This document shows, one piece after another, positions 1 to 8,008 of a stretch of DNA of 64,000 nt. A program made the position numbers and the translations under genes. Below the pieces are notes generated by a model. That model did no database searches. It was not told the origin of the DNA and saw only the letters and a list, made by a program, of their open reading frames with translations. Each line of letters opens with the position of its first letter. The stretch's first letter is position 1. Origin of the DNA: Thalassobaculum fulvum (lineage in GTDB: Bacteria > Pseudomonadota > Alphaproteobacteria > Thalassobaculales > Thalassobaculaceae); NCBI RefSeq assembly GCF_014652915.1, contig NZ_BMZS01000013.1:122839-186838 (forward strand). Direction: 5' to 3'.

Positions 1-210
1 CGGCAACGCGACGACTTCCCCGAAGGCCACGCCGTTCGCGCGCGCCACGTCATGGCCTCGCCATTCGTGATAGACGCTCGACACGACCCTCGACAGGTTC
101 CGCTCGCCGGCGGCGACCCGGGCGTCGACCGCCGCCGCCAGCTCTTGCCAGACCGGCTCGTACTCCTGTGCCCGTCGGGCTGACGGCGATATCGCGGAAG
201 CGGTGTTCAT
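1..210 (-). CDS. Partial hypothetical protein, N-terminal 70 residues
   Basis: Reading the minus strand from an ATG at 208-210 gives an open frame that runs off the left edge with no stop. The 70 visible residues begin MNTASAISPSARRAQEYEPV and then form an amphipathic, Glu/Ala/Arg-rich stretch with no signal peptide or membrane segment. The composition looks like real protein, unlike the Arg/Pro-rich overlapping frames. No family is recognised and the C-terminus is outside the window. It is divergent from the lipoprotein gene; the roughly 230 bases between them show no clear promoter. Confidence 0.55.
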   Translation of the reverse strand, partial: MNTASAISPSARRAQEYEPVWQELAAAVDARVAAGERNLSRVVSSVYHEWRGHDVARANGVAFGEVVALP

Positions 211-441
211 GGCGTGGCGGCTGGCTCCTCGTCGCGGCTGCGTGCCGGGCCTCGGCGTTGCCGCCCGGTCGGACCTCGGGCACGGTATCAGATCCGGTGC
301 CGGGGCGAGCGGTCTCGTGGCGCGGCCGGCCGGTTTCCCTGCGTCCACACGCCGTCTTGGGGTTTCCTGCGGGTTCGTCTAAGTTTATCAACAGTGTCGC
401 CAATGGGCACGGATCGCGCGGGAATGACGGGGCATTGCAGT

Positions 442-741
442 ATGGCGGAGCGGACGGCGCTTCTTGCCCGGGTCGGCCGATCTGCGGGCGTTTCGGCACT
501 TGCCGTCGCGATGCTCGCCGGCTGTGCCGAGGTGCAGAACGCGGTGAACGACGTGTCGAACGCGTTTCAGCCGAAGCAGGAAGAGCCGGCACTGCCGCCG
601 CCGACCTCGTACTGCTATCGCACCCTGGGCAAGGTCAACTGCTACAGCCAGCCTCTGCCGGGCGACCAGTCGAACCGGTTGATCGGCTATCAGGGGCCGC
701 CGCCGCGGTCCACCAGCGGCACCGGCCCGCTCAGCCCGTGA
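442..741 (+). CDS. Small outer-membrane-type lipoprotein, function unknown
   Basis: A 99-residue protein with a typical lipoprotein signal: a basic start, a hydrophobic stretch and the lipobox LAGC, with the Cys near residue 28. The mature part is short and rich in Asn, Gln and Pro, with the segment SYCYRTLGKVNCYSQPLPGD holding two Cys residues. In-frame ATGs also exist at 403 and 424. I chose 442 because it leaves the usual short n-region before the hydrophobic core. No enzymatic domain is visible. It precedes the Sel1-repeat gene by 40 bases in the same direction, so the two may be cotranscribed. Confidence 0.72.
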   Translation: MAERTALLARVGRSAGVSALAVAMLAGCAEVQNAVNDVSNAFQPKQEEPALPPPTSYCYRTLGKVNCYSQPLPGDQSNRLIGYQGPPPRSTSGTGPLSP

Positions 742-781
742 CCGCGCCCGGATACCCCCTCCGCCACCGTCGGATCTGCCG

Positions 782-1471
782 GTGAGAAAGCCCGCTGCCG
801 CTCTCCTGCTCGCGATGGCGGCGCTGGTCGCGACCGCGCACCCGACGGCTTCGCGGGCCGACGAGGTGCCGGTGCCGCGCAGCTACGGCGACGCCATGCG
901 CTGGTACCGCGACGCCTCGCGGGCCGGCGACCCGAAGGCGATGTTCTATCTCGGGCTGACCCTCGAGCAGGGCCTGCAGGACCGGCCGCGCCCGCATGAG
1001 GCGCTCGACTGGTATCGCCGGTCGGCCGAGGCCGGCTTCGCGCTGGCGCAGTTCAAGCTCGGGGTGCTCCACCAGACCGGCACGATCGTCGGGCGCGACC
1101 TCGCCCGGGCACGGGAGTGGTACGAGAAGGCCGCGGCCCAGGGCATGGCGGCGGCGCAGTACAACCTCGCGGTCCTGCTGGATACCGGCGGGGGCGGACC
1201 GGTCGACCAGGGGCGGGCCGCCGAATGGTATCTGAAGGCGGCCTCGTCGGGCGTGGCGGAGGCGTACCTGAACCTCGGGAACCTGTACGCCCGCGGGGCG
1301 GGCGTTCCGGCCGACGCGGTCGAGTCCCTGAAGTGGCTGATCCTCGCCGACGACGCCGGGATCGAGGCGGCGGCCGGGCTGCGGGAATCGGTCGCCGGGG
1401 TGCTGAACGAGGACGAACGCGCCCGGGCCGCTGCCGCTGCCGAGGCCTGGAAGACCGCCCACCCGCGCTGA
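782..1471 (+). CDS. Exported Sel1-repeat (TPR-like) protein
   Basis: A 229-residue protein starting at GTG. Residues 1-26 form a signal peptide ending near ASRA. The rest is about four Sel1-type helical repeats, recognisable by the recurring pattern A-x2-W-Y-x-A-A-x2-G with A-x3-L-G-x-L-Y (for example ALDWYRRSAEAGFALAQFKL and ARAREWYEKAAAQG). Sel1 repeats are protein-protein interaction scaffolds; in bacteria they are often periplasmic adaptors. Nothing shows its partner. It lies just upstream of the arabinose-lipid genes, but with 63 bases between and its own signal peptide, so a shared role is only a guess. Confidence 0.85.
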   Translation: MRKPAAALLLAMAALVATAHPTASRADEVPVPRSYGDAMRWYRDASRAGDPKAMFYLGLTLEQGLQDRPRPHEALDWYRRSAEAGFALAQFKLGVLHQTGTIVGRDLARAREWYEKAAAQGMAAAQYNLAVLLDTGGGGPVDQGRAAEWYLKAASSGVAEAYLNLGNLYARGAGVPADAVESLKWLILADDAGIEAAAGLRESVAGVLNEDERARAAAAAEAWKTAHPR

Positions 1472-1534
1472 CGAGAGCTTGCCGGCGCACCCGGCGTTCC
1501 GTAGGAAGACGCGAGCCTGCGCTTGGAGATGGGA

Positions 1535-2956
1535 ATGCGGCTGCCGCTCTGTGTCGATCTCGACGGCACGCTGGTCAGGACCGACCTGCTGTACGAGACG
1601 CTGCTGGCGGCCCTGCGCCGCCGGCCGTGGATCGTGCTGGCGCTGCCGTTCTGGCTCCTGGCCGGCCGGGCGCACCTGAAGGCGCGGCTGGTCGAGGCGG
1701 CCGGTGACGGCGTCGACATCGCCGCGCTGCCGCTGACCGAGGACCTGGTGGACTACCTGCGGTCCGAGAGGCAGGCGGGCCGCCGCATCGAGCTGGTGTC
1801 GGCCTCGGATCGCCGCGCGGTCGAGAGGGTGGCCGCTCGGGTCGGCCTGTTCGACGCGGTGTTCGGCAGCGACGGCGACACCAACCTGAAGGGACCGGTG
1901 AAGGCCCGGGCCCTGGTCGAGCGGCACCCGGAGGGATTCGTCTATGCCGGCGACGCGCGCGCCGACCTGGCGGTCTGGGAGCACGCCGCCGGCGCGATCC
2001 CGGTCAACGCCGCCCTGGCGCGTCGCGACGAGGTCGCCGCCCGGGCACCGATCGAAGCCGAGTTCGGGACGCCGCCGCGGCTGGGCCGGGCCCTGTTCAA
2101 GGCGCTGCGGCCGCACCAGTGGGCGAAGAACGCGCTGGTGCTGTTGCCGCTGCTGCTGACCCGCAGCTACGAGCTGCCGGCCGTGCTGGTGGCCGCCCTG
2201 GCGACCATCGCGCTGTTCTCGCTGGCCGCCAGCGGCACCTACCTGCTGAACGACCTGCTCGACCTGTCGGCCGACCGGACCCACCCGAGCAAGCGCGACC
2301 GGCCGCTGGCCTCGGGTGCCCTGCCGATCCCGATCGGCCTGGTGCTGTCGCCGCTGCTGATCGCCGTCGGCCTGGCCGGGACCCTGCTGGTCGATCCCGA
2401 CGTGTTCCTGGCCCTGGTGGCCTATCTCGGGCTGACGCTCGCCTACTCGTTCGGCCTGAAGACCCAGCCGGTGGTCGACGTGCTGACCCTCGGCTCGCTG
2501 TTCACCCTGCGGCTGCTGGCCGGCCACCTGCTGGTCGACGGCGGCGTGCCGGCCTGGCTGCTGGTGTTCTGCATGGCGTTCTTCACCAGCCTGGCCCTGG
2601 TGAAGCGACTGACCGAGGTCCGTGGCCTGGAGGAACGCGGCGTGGTCTCGATTCCCGGCCGCGGCTACCACGCCGGCGACGGGCCGTTCGTGCTGGCACT
2701 CGGCCTGACCGCCGGCATCTCGTCGGTGTTCATCTTCATCATCTATCTGGTGGCGGATCCGCTGCACGCGGTCCGGCTCGCCGACCCGGAGTGGCTGTGG
2801 GTGGTGCCGGCGGTGCTCGGCTGGTGGGTGCCCCGGGTCTGGCTGCTGGCCAGCCGCGGCGAGATGCACGACGACCCGGTGGTGTTCGCGCTCAAGGACC
2901 GGCAGAGCCTGGTGCTCGGCACGATCGCCGTGCTGGCCGTGCTGGTGGCCGGATGA
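1535..2956 (+). CDS. HAD phosphatase - UbiA prenyltransferase fusion (DPPR synthase type)
   Basis: A 473-residue two-domain protein. Residues 1-170 are a HAD hydrolase: motif I DLDGT at 8-12 and motif III GDARAD at 139-144. Residues 185-473 are a multi-pass UbiA transferase with the metal site NDLLDLSAD at 239-247 and the following RPLASG. UbiA proteins of this class move 5-phosphoribose from PRPP to decaprenyl phosphate; the HAD half could remove the 5-phosphate, giving decaprenyl-phosphoryl-ribose. NoeC of Azorhizobium is the comparable rhizobial protein. The next two genes supply the remaining epimerisation steps, and the stop overlaps the next start. ATG 1535 has GGAG six bases upstream; ATG 1529 and TTG 1523 are alternatives. 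Confidence 0.88.
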   Translation: MRLPLCVDLDGTLVRTDLLYETLLAALRRRPWIVLALPFWLLAGRAHLKARLVEAAGDGVDIAALPLTEDLVDYLRSERQAGRRIELVSASDRRAVERVAARVGLFDAVFGSDGDTNLKGPVKARALVERHPEGFVYAGDARADLAVWEHAAGAIPVNAALARRDEVAARAPIEAEFGTPPRLGRALFKALRPHQWAKNALVLLPLLLTRSYELPAVLVAALATIALFSLAASGTYLLNDLLDLSADRTHPSKRDRPLASGALPIPIGLVLSPLLIAVGLAGTLLVDPDVFLALVAYLGLTLAYSFGLKTQPVVDVLTLGSLFTLRLLAGHLLVDGGVPAWLLVFCMAFFTSLALVKRLTEVRGLEERGVVSIPGRGYHAGDGPFVLALGLTAGISSVFIFIIYLVADPLHAVRLADPEWLWVVPAVLGWWVPRVWLLASRGEMHDDPVVFALKDRQSLVLGTIAVLAVLVAG

Positions 2957-4290
2957 GCGGGGCGTCCGCACGCGACGACGACGGCGTCCTGGCCTGGGGG
3001 CGGGTGCACCGCGGCCGGCACCGGGTAGCGGCGCCGGTCTGGCCGGGCGAGCTGGAGGAAGCGGCCCGCGCCTCGGCGGGGGAAGGCGGCGCCACCCTGG
3101 CGCGCGGGCTCGGCCGGTCCTACGGCGACAGCGGGCTGAACCTGGGCGGCGGGCTGGTCGACATGACCGGGCTGGACCGGGCGATCGCCTTCGACCGCGC
3201 GGCCGGCGTGCTGCGGGCCGATGCCGGGATGTCGCTCGACGCCGTGCTGCGGCTGTGCGTGCCGGCCGGCTGGTTCCTGCCGGTCACGCCGGGCACCAAG
3301 TTCGTCACCCTGGGCGGGGCGGTCGCCAACGACGTGCACGGCAAGAACCATCACGTCGCCGGTAGCTTCGGCCGGCACGTGCGGCGGCTGGGCCTGTGGC
3401 GGTCGGACCGCGGGCTGGTCGAGTGCGGGCCCGACGCCGAGCCGGAGCTGTTTGCCGCGACCGTCGGCGGGCTGGGCCTGACCGGCATCGTGCTGTGGGT
3501 CGAGCTGGCGCTGCTGCGGATCGGCAGCGCCGCGATGACGGTGCGGAACGACCGGTTCGAGGGGCTCGAGGACTTTTTCCGGCTGTCCGACGAGAGCGCC
3601 GACTGGCCGTACACGGTGGCCTGGGTCGACACCCTGGCGACCGGCGAGAATCTCGGCCGCGGGGTGTTCTCGCGCGGCCGCCACGCCGGGCACGGGCCGC
3701 TGACGCCGCATCGCGCCGGCGGACCGGCGGTGCCGGTCGACGCGCCGGGCTTCCTGCTGAACCGCTGGACGGTCGGAGCCTTCAACCGGCTGTACTATAC
3801 CAAGCCGGGCTCGGCGTTCCGGGGCGAGCAGCCCTACGATCCGTTCTTCTATCCGCTGGACCGGCTGCGGCACTGGAACCGGCTTTACGGGCCGCGCGGC
3901 TTCTACCAGTGGCAGGGCGTGGTGCCGCCGGCGACCGCGAGGGACGCGGTGCAGGTGCTGCTCGACCGGATCGCGCGCAGCGGCGAGGCGTCGTTCCTGG
4001 CGGTGCTTAAGAACTTCGGCGACGCCGCCTCGCCGGGGCTGCTGTCGTTCCCGATGGCGGGCACCACGCTGGCCCTCGACTTCCCGAACCGCGGCGGCCG
4101 GACGCTGGCGCTGCTGGGCGACCTCGACCGGGTTGTGGCGGAGGCCGGCGGGCGGCTATACCCGGCCAAGGACGGCCGCTTGCCGGCGGCGGAGTTCCGT
4201 CGCGGCTATCCGGCCTGGCGTGATCTCGAAGACCGGCGCGACCCGATGCTGCTGTCCAGCTTCTGGCGGCGGGTATCGCAGGACAGGTGA
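2953..4290 (+). CDS. dprE1: DprE1-like decaprenylphosphoryl-ribose 2'-oxidase (FAD)
   Basis: A 445-residue FAD-linked oxidase of the VAO/ALO family, close in length to mycobacterial DprE1 (461). The FAD-binding signatures are ARGLGRSYGDSGLN near 50-63 and GGAVANDVHGKNHHVAGSFG at 121-140, the latter containing the typical HGKNHHV. Near the end, RLYPAKDGRL carries the active-site Lys region. It oxidises C2 of polyprenyl-phosphoryl-ribose to the keto form, which the following reductase reduces to arabinose. It overlaps the UbiA gene by four bases (ATGA) and sits three bases before the reductase, so translation is probably coupled. The residue matching the benzothiazinone-reactive Cys of the mycobacterial enzyme is Ala here (residue 374). 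Confidence 0.88.
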   Translation: MSGASARDDDGVLAWGRVHRGRHRVAAPVWPGELEEAARASAGEGGATLARGLGRSYGDSGLNLGGGLVDMTGLDRAIAFDRAAGVLRADAGMSLDAVLRLCVPAGWFLPVTPGTKFVTLGGAVANDVHGKNHHVAGSFGRHVRRLGLWRSDRGLVECGPDAEPELFAATVGGLGLTGIVLWVELALLRIGSAAMTVRNDRFEGLEDFFRLSDESADWPYTVAWVDTLATGENLGRGVFSRGRHAGHGPLTPHRAGGPAVPVDAPGFLLNRWTVGAFNRLYYTKPGSAFRGEQPYDPFFYPLDRLRHWNRLYGPRGFYQWQGVVPPATARDAVQVLLDRIARSGEASFLAVLKNFGDAASPGLLSFPMAGTTLALDFPNRGGRTLALLGDLDRVVAEAGGRLYPAKDGRLPAAEFRRGYPAWRDLEDRRDPMLLSSFWRRVSQDR

Positions 4291-4293
4291 CGG

Positions 4294-5049
4294 GTGGCGA
4301 TGGCGGATTCCAAGCGCATTCTGGTTCTCGGGGCGACCTCGGCGATCGCCGAGCGCTGGGCGCGGCTGCGGGCGGCCCGGGACGACCGGCTGCTGCTGGT
4401 CGGGCGCGATCCCGCGAAGCTGGCGGTAGTGGCCGCCGACCTGCAGGCGCGCGGCGCCGCCGAGGTGCTGACCGCCGAGAGCGACCTGGCCGACACCGAG
4501 AGCGCCGCCGAGCGGTTCGCCGCCTATGTCGAGCGGCTGGGCGGGCTCGACACGGTGCTGGTCGCTTACGGCATGCTGGGCGACCAGGCCACGGCCCAGG
4601 ACGACGTCGAGCGGCTGGAGCACGGCCTGCGCGCGAACTTCCTGAGCGCCGCGGTGTGGTGCGAGTTGGCGGCCGGCCGCTTCGAGGAAGCCGGCGCCGG
4701 CACCCTGGTGGCGATCTCTTCGGTCGCCGGCGACCGCGGCCGGCGCAGCAACTACGCCTACGGTGCCGCCAAGGCCGGACTGTCCGCCTATCTGGAAGGG
4801 CTGGCGCACCGGTTCGCCGGCACCCCGGTCACCGTCGTCTCGGTGCGCCCGGGCTTCGTCGACACGCCGATGACCGCGCACGTCCCGAAGGGCGGGCCGC
4901 TGTGGGCGACGCCGGAGCAGGTCGCCGAGGACATCGAGCGCGGCATCGCAAAACGCCGGGCGGTGGTCTACACGCCCTGGTTCTGGTGGCTGATCATGCT
5001 GATCATCCGCAACCTGCCGCGGCCGATCTTCGACCGGATGAAGATCTGA
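4294..5049 (+). CDS. dprE2: DprE2-like short-chain reductase (decaprenylphospho-2-keto-erythro-pentose reductase)
   Basis: A 251-residue short-chain dehydrogenase. The nucleotide-binding start is ILVLGATSAIAERWA, the catalytic Ser lies in AISSVAGDRG and the Tyr/Lys pair in YAYGAAKAG. The C-terminal stretch WFWWLIMLIIRNLPRPIFD is a hydrophobic helix, as expected for an enzyme acting on a polyprenyl substrate at the inner membrane and as found in DprE2 proteins. With the preceding oxidase it would invert C2, making polyprenyl-phosphoryl-arabinose, the donor for D-arabinofuranosyl transfer. The start is GTG 4294; ATG 4300 is an equally possible start two codons later. A 310-base intergenic stretch follows. 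Confidence 0.86.
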   Translation: MAMADSKRILVLGATSAIAERWARLRAARDDRLLLVGRDPAKLAVVAADLQARGAAEVLTAESDLADTESAAERFAAYVERLGGLDTVLVAYGMLGDQATAQDDVERLEHGLRANFLSAAVWCELAAGRFEEAGAGTLVAISSVAGDRGRRSNYAYGAAKAGLSAYLEGLAHRFAGTPVTVVSVRPGFVDTPMTAHVPKGGPLWATPEQVAEDIERGIAKRRAVVYTPWFWWLIMLIIRNLPRPIFDRMKI

Positions 5050-5082
5050 TGACGGTGGCTCGTTACACGATGGAGCGACGCG

Positions 5083-5327
5083 TGGGTCCCGGCTCCGTCC
5101 CGCCGAGGGCGGGCCGGTCCGGAATGACGACGGGGGGAGGGGCCGCCCATACTCCTTTCGTCATTCCGGCCGGAGCGACAAGGTCGCGCAGAGCCGGAAC
5201 CCACCGGCCGCCTCGTGGGTCCCGGATCGGCCCGCTGACGCGCGCCGTCCGGGATGGGGGAGAGATGCGACGTCTCCACTCACCTCATCCCGGCCGCAGC
5301 GGCGGAGCCGCGGAGAGCCGGGAACCA
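5083..5327. repeat. Cluster of four REP-like repeats in two inverted pairs
   Basis: The 310-base gap between the SDR gene and the epimerase gene has no gene but four related copies of a roughly 45-base element. Their ends read TCATTCCGG or TCATCCCGG on one side and CCGGAACCC or CCGGGACCC on the other. Copies lie at 5083-5129 (inverted), 5159-5203 (forward), 5216-5257 (inverted) and 5283-5327 (forward). Each head-to-tail inverted pair can fold into a long hairpin. Another copy lies at 63850-63896. Dispersed intergenic palindromes of this kind are common in alphaproteobacteria and often cap transcripts; that role here is inferred. Confidence 0.75.
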
Positions 5328-5359
5328 TTGAAAGACGTGCGCCGGACGAGGAGCGTGTC

Positions 5360-6289
5360 TTGACCAAGATCGTGGTCACCGGTGCTGCCGGGCTGGTCGG
5401 GCAGAACCTGATCGCCCGGCTCAAGACCGACCCGTCGTTGCGGATCGTCGGCATCGACAAGCACCCGGCCAACACCCGGGCTCTGGCCCGGCTGCACCCG
5501 GAGATCGAGGTGATCGCGGCCGACCTGGCGGTCGCCGGCCCGTGGGTCGAGGCGTTCCAGGACGCCGACGCGGTGGTGCAGCTGCACGCCCAGATCGGCG
5601 GGCTGGACTGGCGCGAGTTCGAGGCCAACAACATCACCGCCACCGAGAAGGTGCTGGCGGCAGTCAGGGCGGCCCAGGTGCGGTACCTGGTCGACGTCAG
5701 CTCGTCGGTGGTGAACTCGATGGCGGTCGACTTCTACACCGAGTCGAAGAAGGCGCAGGAGAAGCTGGTCGCGGAATCCGGCATCCCGCACGCGACCCTG
5801 CGGCCGACCCTGATGTTCGGCTGGTTCGACCGCAAGCACCTCGGCTGGCTGGCCCGCTTCATGAAGAAGGTGCCGGTGTTCCCGATCCCCGGCTCCGGCC
5901 GCTACATGCGCCAGCCGCTGTTCGTGCTCGACTTCTGCGACATCATCGCGGTCTGCCTGCGCGAGCGCCGGGAAGGGGCCTGGAACATCTCCGGCCAGGA
6001 GAAGATCGACTACATCGACCTGATGCGGGCGGTGAAGCGGGCGACCGGGGCCGGCACGCCGATCGTGCGGATTCCCTACGGCCTGTTCCGGCTGCTGCTG
6101 CAGGCCTACGCCCTGGTCGACCGCAACCCGCCGTTCACCACCAAGCAGCTCGAGGCTCTGGTCACCCCCGACAGTTTCGAGATCATCGACTGGCCGGGCA
6201 TTTTCGGGGTGCGCTCGACGCCGCTCGACGAGGCGCTGCACGCCACCTTCAACGACCCGACCTATTCCGGCGTCGTGCTCGAGTTCTGA
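5360..6289 (+). CDS. NAD-dependent epimerase/dehydratase family protein
   Basis: A 309-residue extended short-chain dehydrogenase. The Rossmann motif is VVTGAAGLVGQNLIARL at the N-terminus. The usual Ser and Tyr-x3-Lys positions are in VDVSSSVVNSMAVDFYTESK (YTESK holds Tyr and Lys). The family interconverts or modifies nucleotide sugars in the cytoplasm; the exact sugar cannot be read. It starts at TTG with GAGGAG seven bases upstream. It is followed ten bases later by a flavin oxidoreductase and then a GtrA gene, an arrangement typical of polysaccharide or glycolipid loci. It could act on NDP-sugar or on a lipid-linked sugar. Confidence 0.8.
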   Translation: MTKIVVTGAAGLVGQNLIARLKTDPSLRIVGIDKHPANTRALARLHPEIEVIAADLAVAGPWVEAFQDADAVVQLHAQIGGLDWREFEANNITATEKVLAAVRAAQVRYLVDVSSSVVNSMAVDFYTESKKAQEKLVAESGIPHATLRPTLMFGWFDRKHLGWLARFMKKVPVFPIPGSGRYMRQPLFVLDFCDIIAVCLRERREGAWNISGQEKIDYIDLMRAVKRATGAGTPIVRIPYGLFRLLLQAYALVDRNPPFTTKQLEALVTPDSFEIIDWPGIFGVRSTPLDEALHATFNDPTYSGVVLEF

Positions 6290-6299
6290 GGAGTCCGCA

Positions 6300-7583
6300 T
6301 TGGCGACCGTCGGCATCGTCGGCGCCGGGGCCATGGGCCTTGCCGCCGCCTACCACGCCCTGAAGGCCGGCCACCGGGTCACGGTGTACGAGGCGGATTC
6401 CGTGCCCGGCGGCATGGCGGCGCACGCCGATCTGGACGGGCTGTCGATCGAGCGCTTCTACCACTTCGTCTGCAAGGCCGACGCCTCGACCTTCGCGCTG
6501 ATGGACGAACTCGGGATCGGCGACCGCATGCGCTGGCGCGACACCTCGATGGGCTATTTCGTCGACGGCCGGATGTACCGCTGGGGCGACCCGGTGGCGC
6601 TGCTGACCTTCCCGAAGCTGTCGCCGGTCGCCAAGTTCCGCTACGGCCTGCAGATGTTCCTGTCGACCAAGCGGTCGGACTGGCGGCCGCTGGAGAACCG
6701 GACCGCCAGGGACTGGATCGAGAACGGCGCCGGCCGCGAGGCGTACGACGTGCTGTGGCGGCGGCTGTTCGAGCTGAAGTTCTTCGAGCACGCCGACACG
6801 GTCTCGGCCGCCTGGATCTGGACCCGGATCAAGCGGGTCGGTACCTCGCGCAAGTCGCTGATGCAGGAGCAACTGGGCTACATCGACGGCGGCTCGGAGA
6901 CCCTGGTTACGGCGCTGGCCGAGGCGATCGAGCGCCGGGGAGGGGAGATCCGCCTCGGCACGCCGGTGCGCGAGGTGGTGGTGGCGGACGGCCGCGTGAC
7001 CGGGATCCGCACCGACGCCGGGGTCGACCCGGTCGACGCCGCGATCTCGACCATGCCGACGCCGTATGTGTCGCGCCTGGTGCCGGCGCTGCCCGACGAC
7101 TGGAAGGGCCGCTACGACGCCATCGAGAACATCGGCGTGGTCTGCGTGCTGCTGCGCCTTAACAAGTCGGTCTCCCCGCACTTCTGGGTCAACATCAACG
7201 ACCCGGCGGTCGAGATCCCCGGGATCATCGAATTCTCGCGGCTGCGCCCGGTCGACGACACGGTGGTCTACGTGCCGTTCTACATGCCGCAGTCGCACCC
7301 GAAGTTCGGCCGGGACGACGCGGCGTTCGTCGCCGAGTCGATGGCGGCGATCCGGCGGCTCAATCCGGCGATCGGCGACGACGACCTGAAGGCCAGCCTG
7401 GTCGGCCGGCTGCGCCACGCCCAGCCGGTCTGCGAGGCCGGGTTCGCGGCGAAGATCCCGCCGATCCAGACGCCGATCGACGGCCTGCAGGTCGCCGACA
7501 CCTCGTTCTACTATCCCGAGGACCGCGGCATTTCCGAGAGCGTGCGCTACGGCGCCATGATGGCGGCGGCGGTGGGGGCCTGA
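6300..7583 (+). CDS. NAD(P)/FAD-dependent oxidoreductase (amine oxidase / UGM-like fold)
   Basis: A 427-residue flavoprotein starting at TTG. Residues 4-40 are an FAD-binding Rossmann unit (VGIVGAGAMGLAAAYHALKA, then the Glu of VYEAD and the PGGMA motif). The body resembles the protoporphyrinogen oxidase / amine oxidase group, which includes UDP-galactopyranose mutase-like proteins of polysaccharide clusters. The C-terminal GLQVADTSFYYPEDRGIS is the usual second FAD contact. There is no signal or membrane segment. Its substrate is unknown; the neighbours suggest a sugar or polyprenyl-sugar. It lies between the epimerase (10-base gap) and gtrA (2-base gap), so the three form one operon. Confidence 0.78.
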   Translation: MATVGIVGAGAMGLAAAYHALKAGHRVTVYEADSVPGGMAAHADLDGLSIERFYHFVCKADASTFALMDELGIGDRMRWRDTSMGYFVDGRMYRWGDPVALLTFPKLSPVAKFRYGLQMFLSTKRSDWRPLENRTARDWIENGAGREAYDVLWRRLFELKFFEHADTVSAAWIWTRIKRVGTSRKSLMQEQLGYIDGGSETLVTALAEAIERRGGEIRLGTPVREVVVADGRVTGIRTDAGVDPVDAAISTMPTPYVSRLVPALPDDWKGRYDAIENIGVVCVLLRLNKSVSPHFWVNINDPAVEIPGIIEFSRLRPVDDTVVYVPFYMPQSHPKFGRDDAAFVAESMAAIRRLNPAIGDDDLKASLVGRLRHAQPVCEAGFAAKIPPIQTPIDGLQVADTSFYYPEDRGISESVRYGAMMAAAVGA

Positions 7584-7585
7584 GC

Positions 7586-8008
7586 GTGGCGAGAGCGATC
7601 GTCCTGGGCGAGTTCGGACGGTTCCTGGTGACCGGCGGCGTGGCGGCCGGCGTCAACGTCGGCACGCGCTGGCTGCTCAGCCACGCGATGGTCTACGAGG
7701 TCGCCGTGGCGGTGGCCTACCTGGTCGGGATGGCGACGGCCTACGCGCTGACGCGGCTGTTCGTGTTCGAGCGATCCGGGCGCGCGATGGTCGACGAGGC
7801 GGTGCGCTTCGCCATCGTCAACATGGTGGCGCTGGCGCAGGTCTGGGTGGTCAGCGTCGGGCTGGCCCGGCTGGCGTTCCCGGCCGTCGGCTTCGCCTGG
7901 CATGCCGAGGACATCGCCCACCTGATCGGGGTCGCGATCCCGGCGGTCACCAGCTATTTCGGGCACCGGCACTTCTCGTTCGCCAAGCGCCGCGAGGGCG
8001 GGGCGTGA
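7586..8008 (+). CDS. GtrA family membrane protein (candidate lipid-sugar flippase)
   Basis: A 140-residue protein with four predicted membrane spans, starting at GTG. The opening FGRFLVTGGVAAGVNVGTRW and the ending VAIPAVTSYFGHRHFSFA are characteristic of GtrA/DPMS-type proteins. Members move undecaprenyl- or decaprenyl-phosphate-linked sugars across the inner membrane or assist dolichol-phosphate-mannose-type synthases. Here it lies between the cytoplasmic sugar enzymes and two large membrane glycosyltransferase-like proteins, so it is a good candidate for flipping polyprenyl-phosphoryl-arabinose, or another lipid-sugar made by this locus, to the periplasmic face. The stop overlaps the next start by four bases. 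Confidence 0.85.
   Translation: MARAIVLGEFGRFLVTGGVAAGVNVGTRWLLSHAMVYEVAVAVAYLVGMATAYALTRLFVFERSGRAMVDEAVRFAIVNMVALAQVWVVSVGLARLAFPAVGFAWHAEDIAHLIGVAIPAVTSYFGHRHFSFAKRREGGA

Noticed and set aside
731..2971. A 746-residue open frame on the minus strand opposite the Sel1 and UbiA genes
   Set aside because: It is Arg/Gln/Gly/His-rich without any domain, a usual antisense shadow of GC-rich genes; the plus-strand genes have clear motifs.
5083..5327. Repeats considered as a CRISPR array
   Set aside because: Copies alternate in orientation, differ from each other, have irregular spacing, and no cas gene is near.
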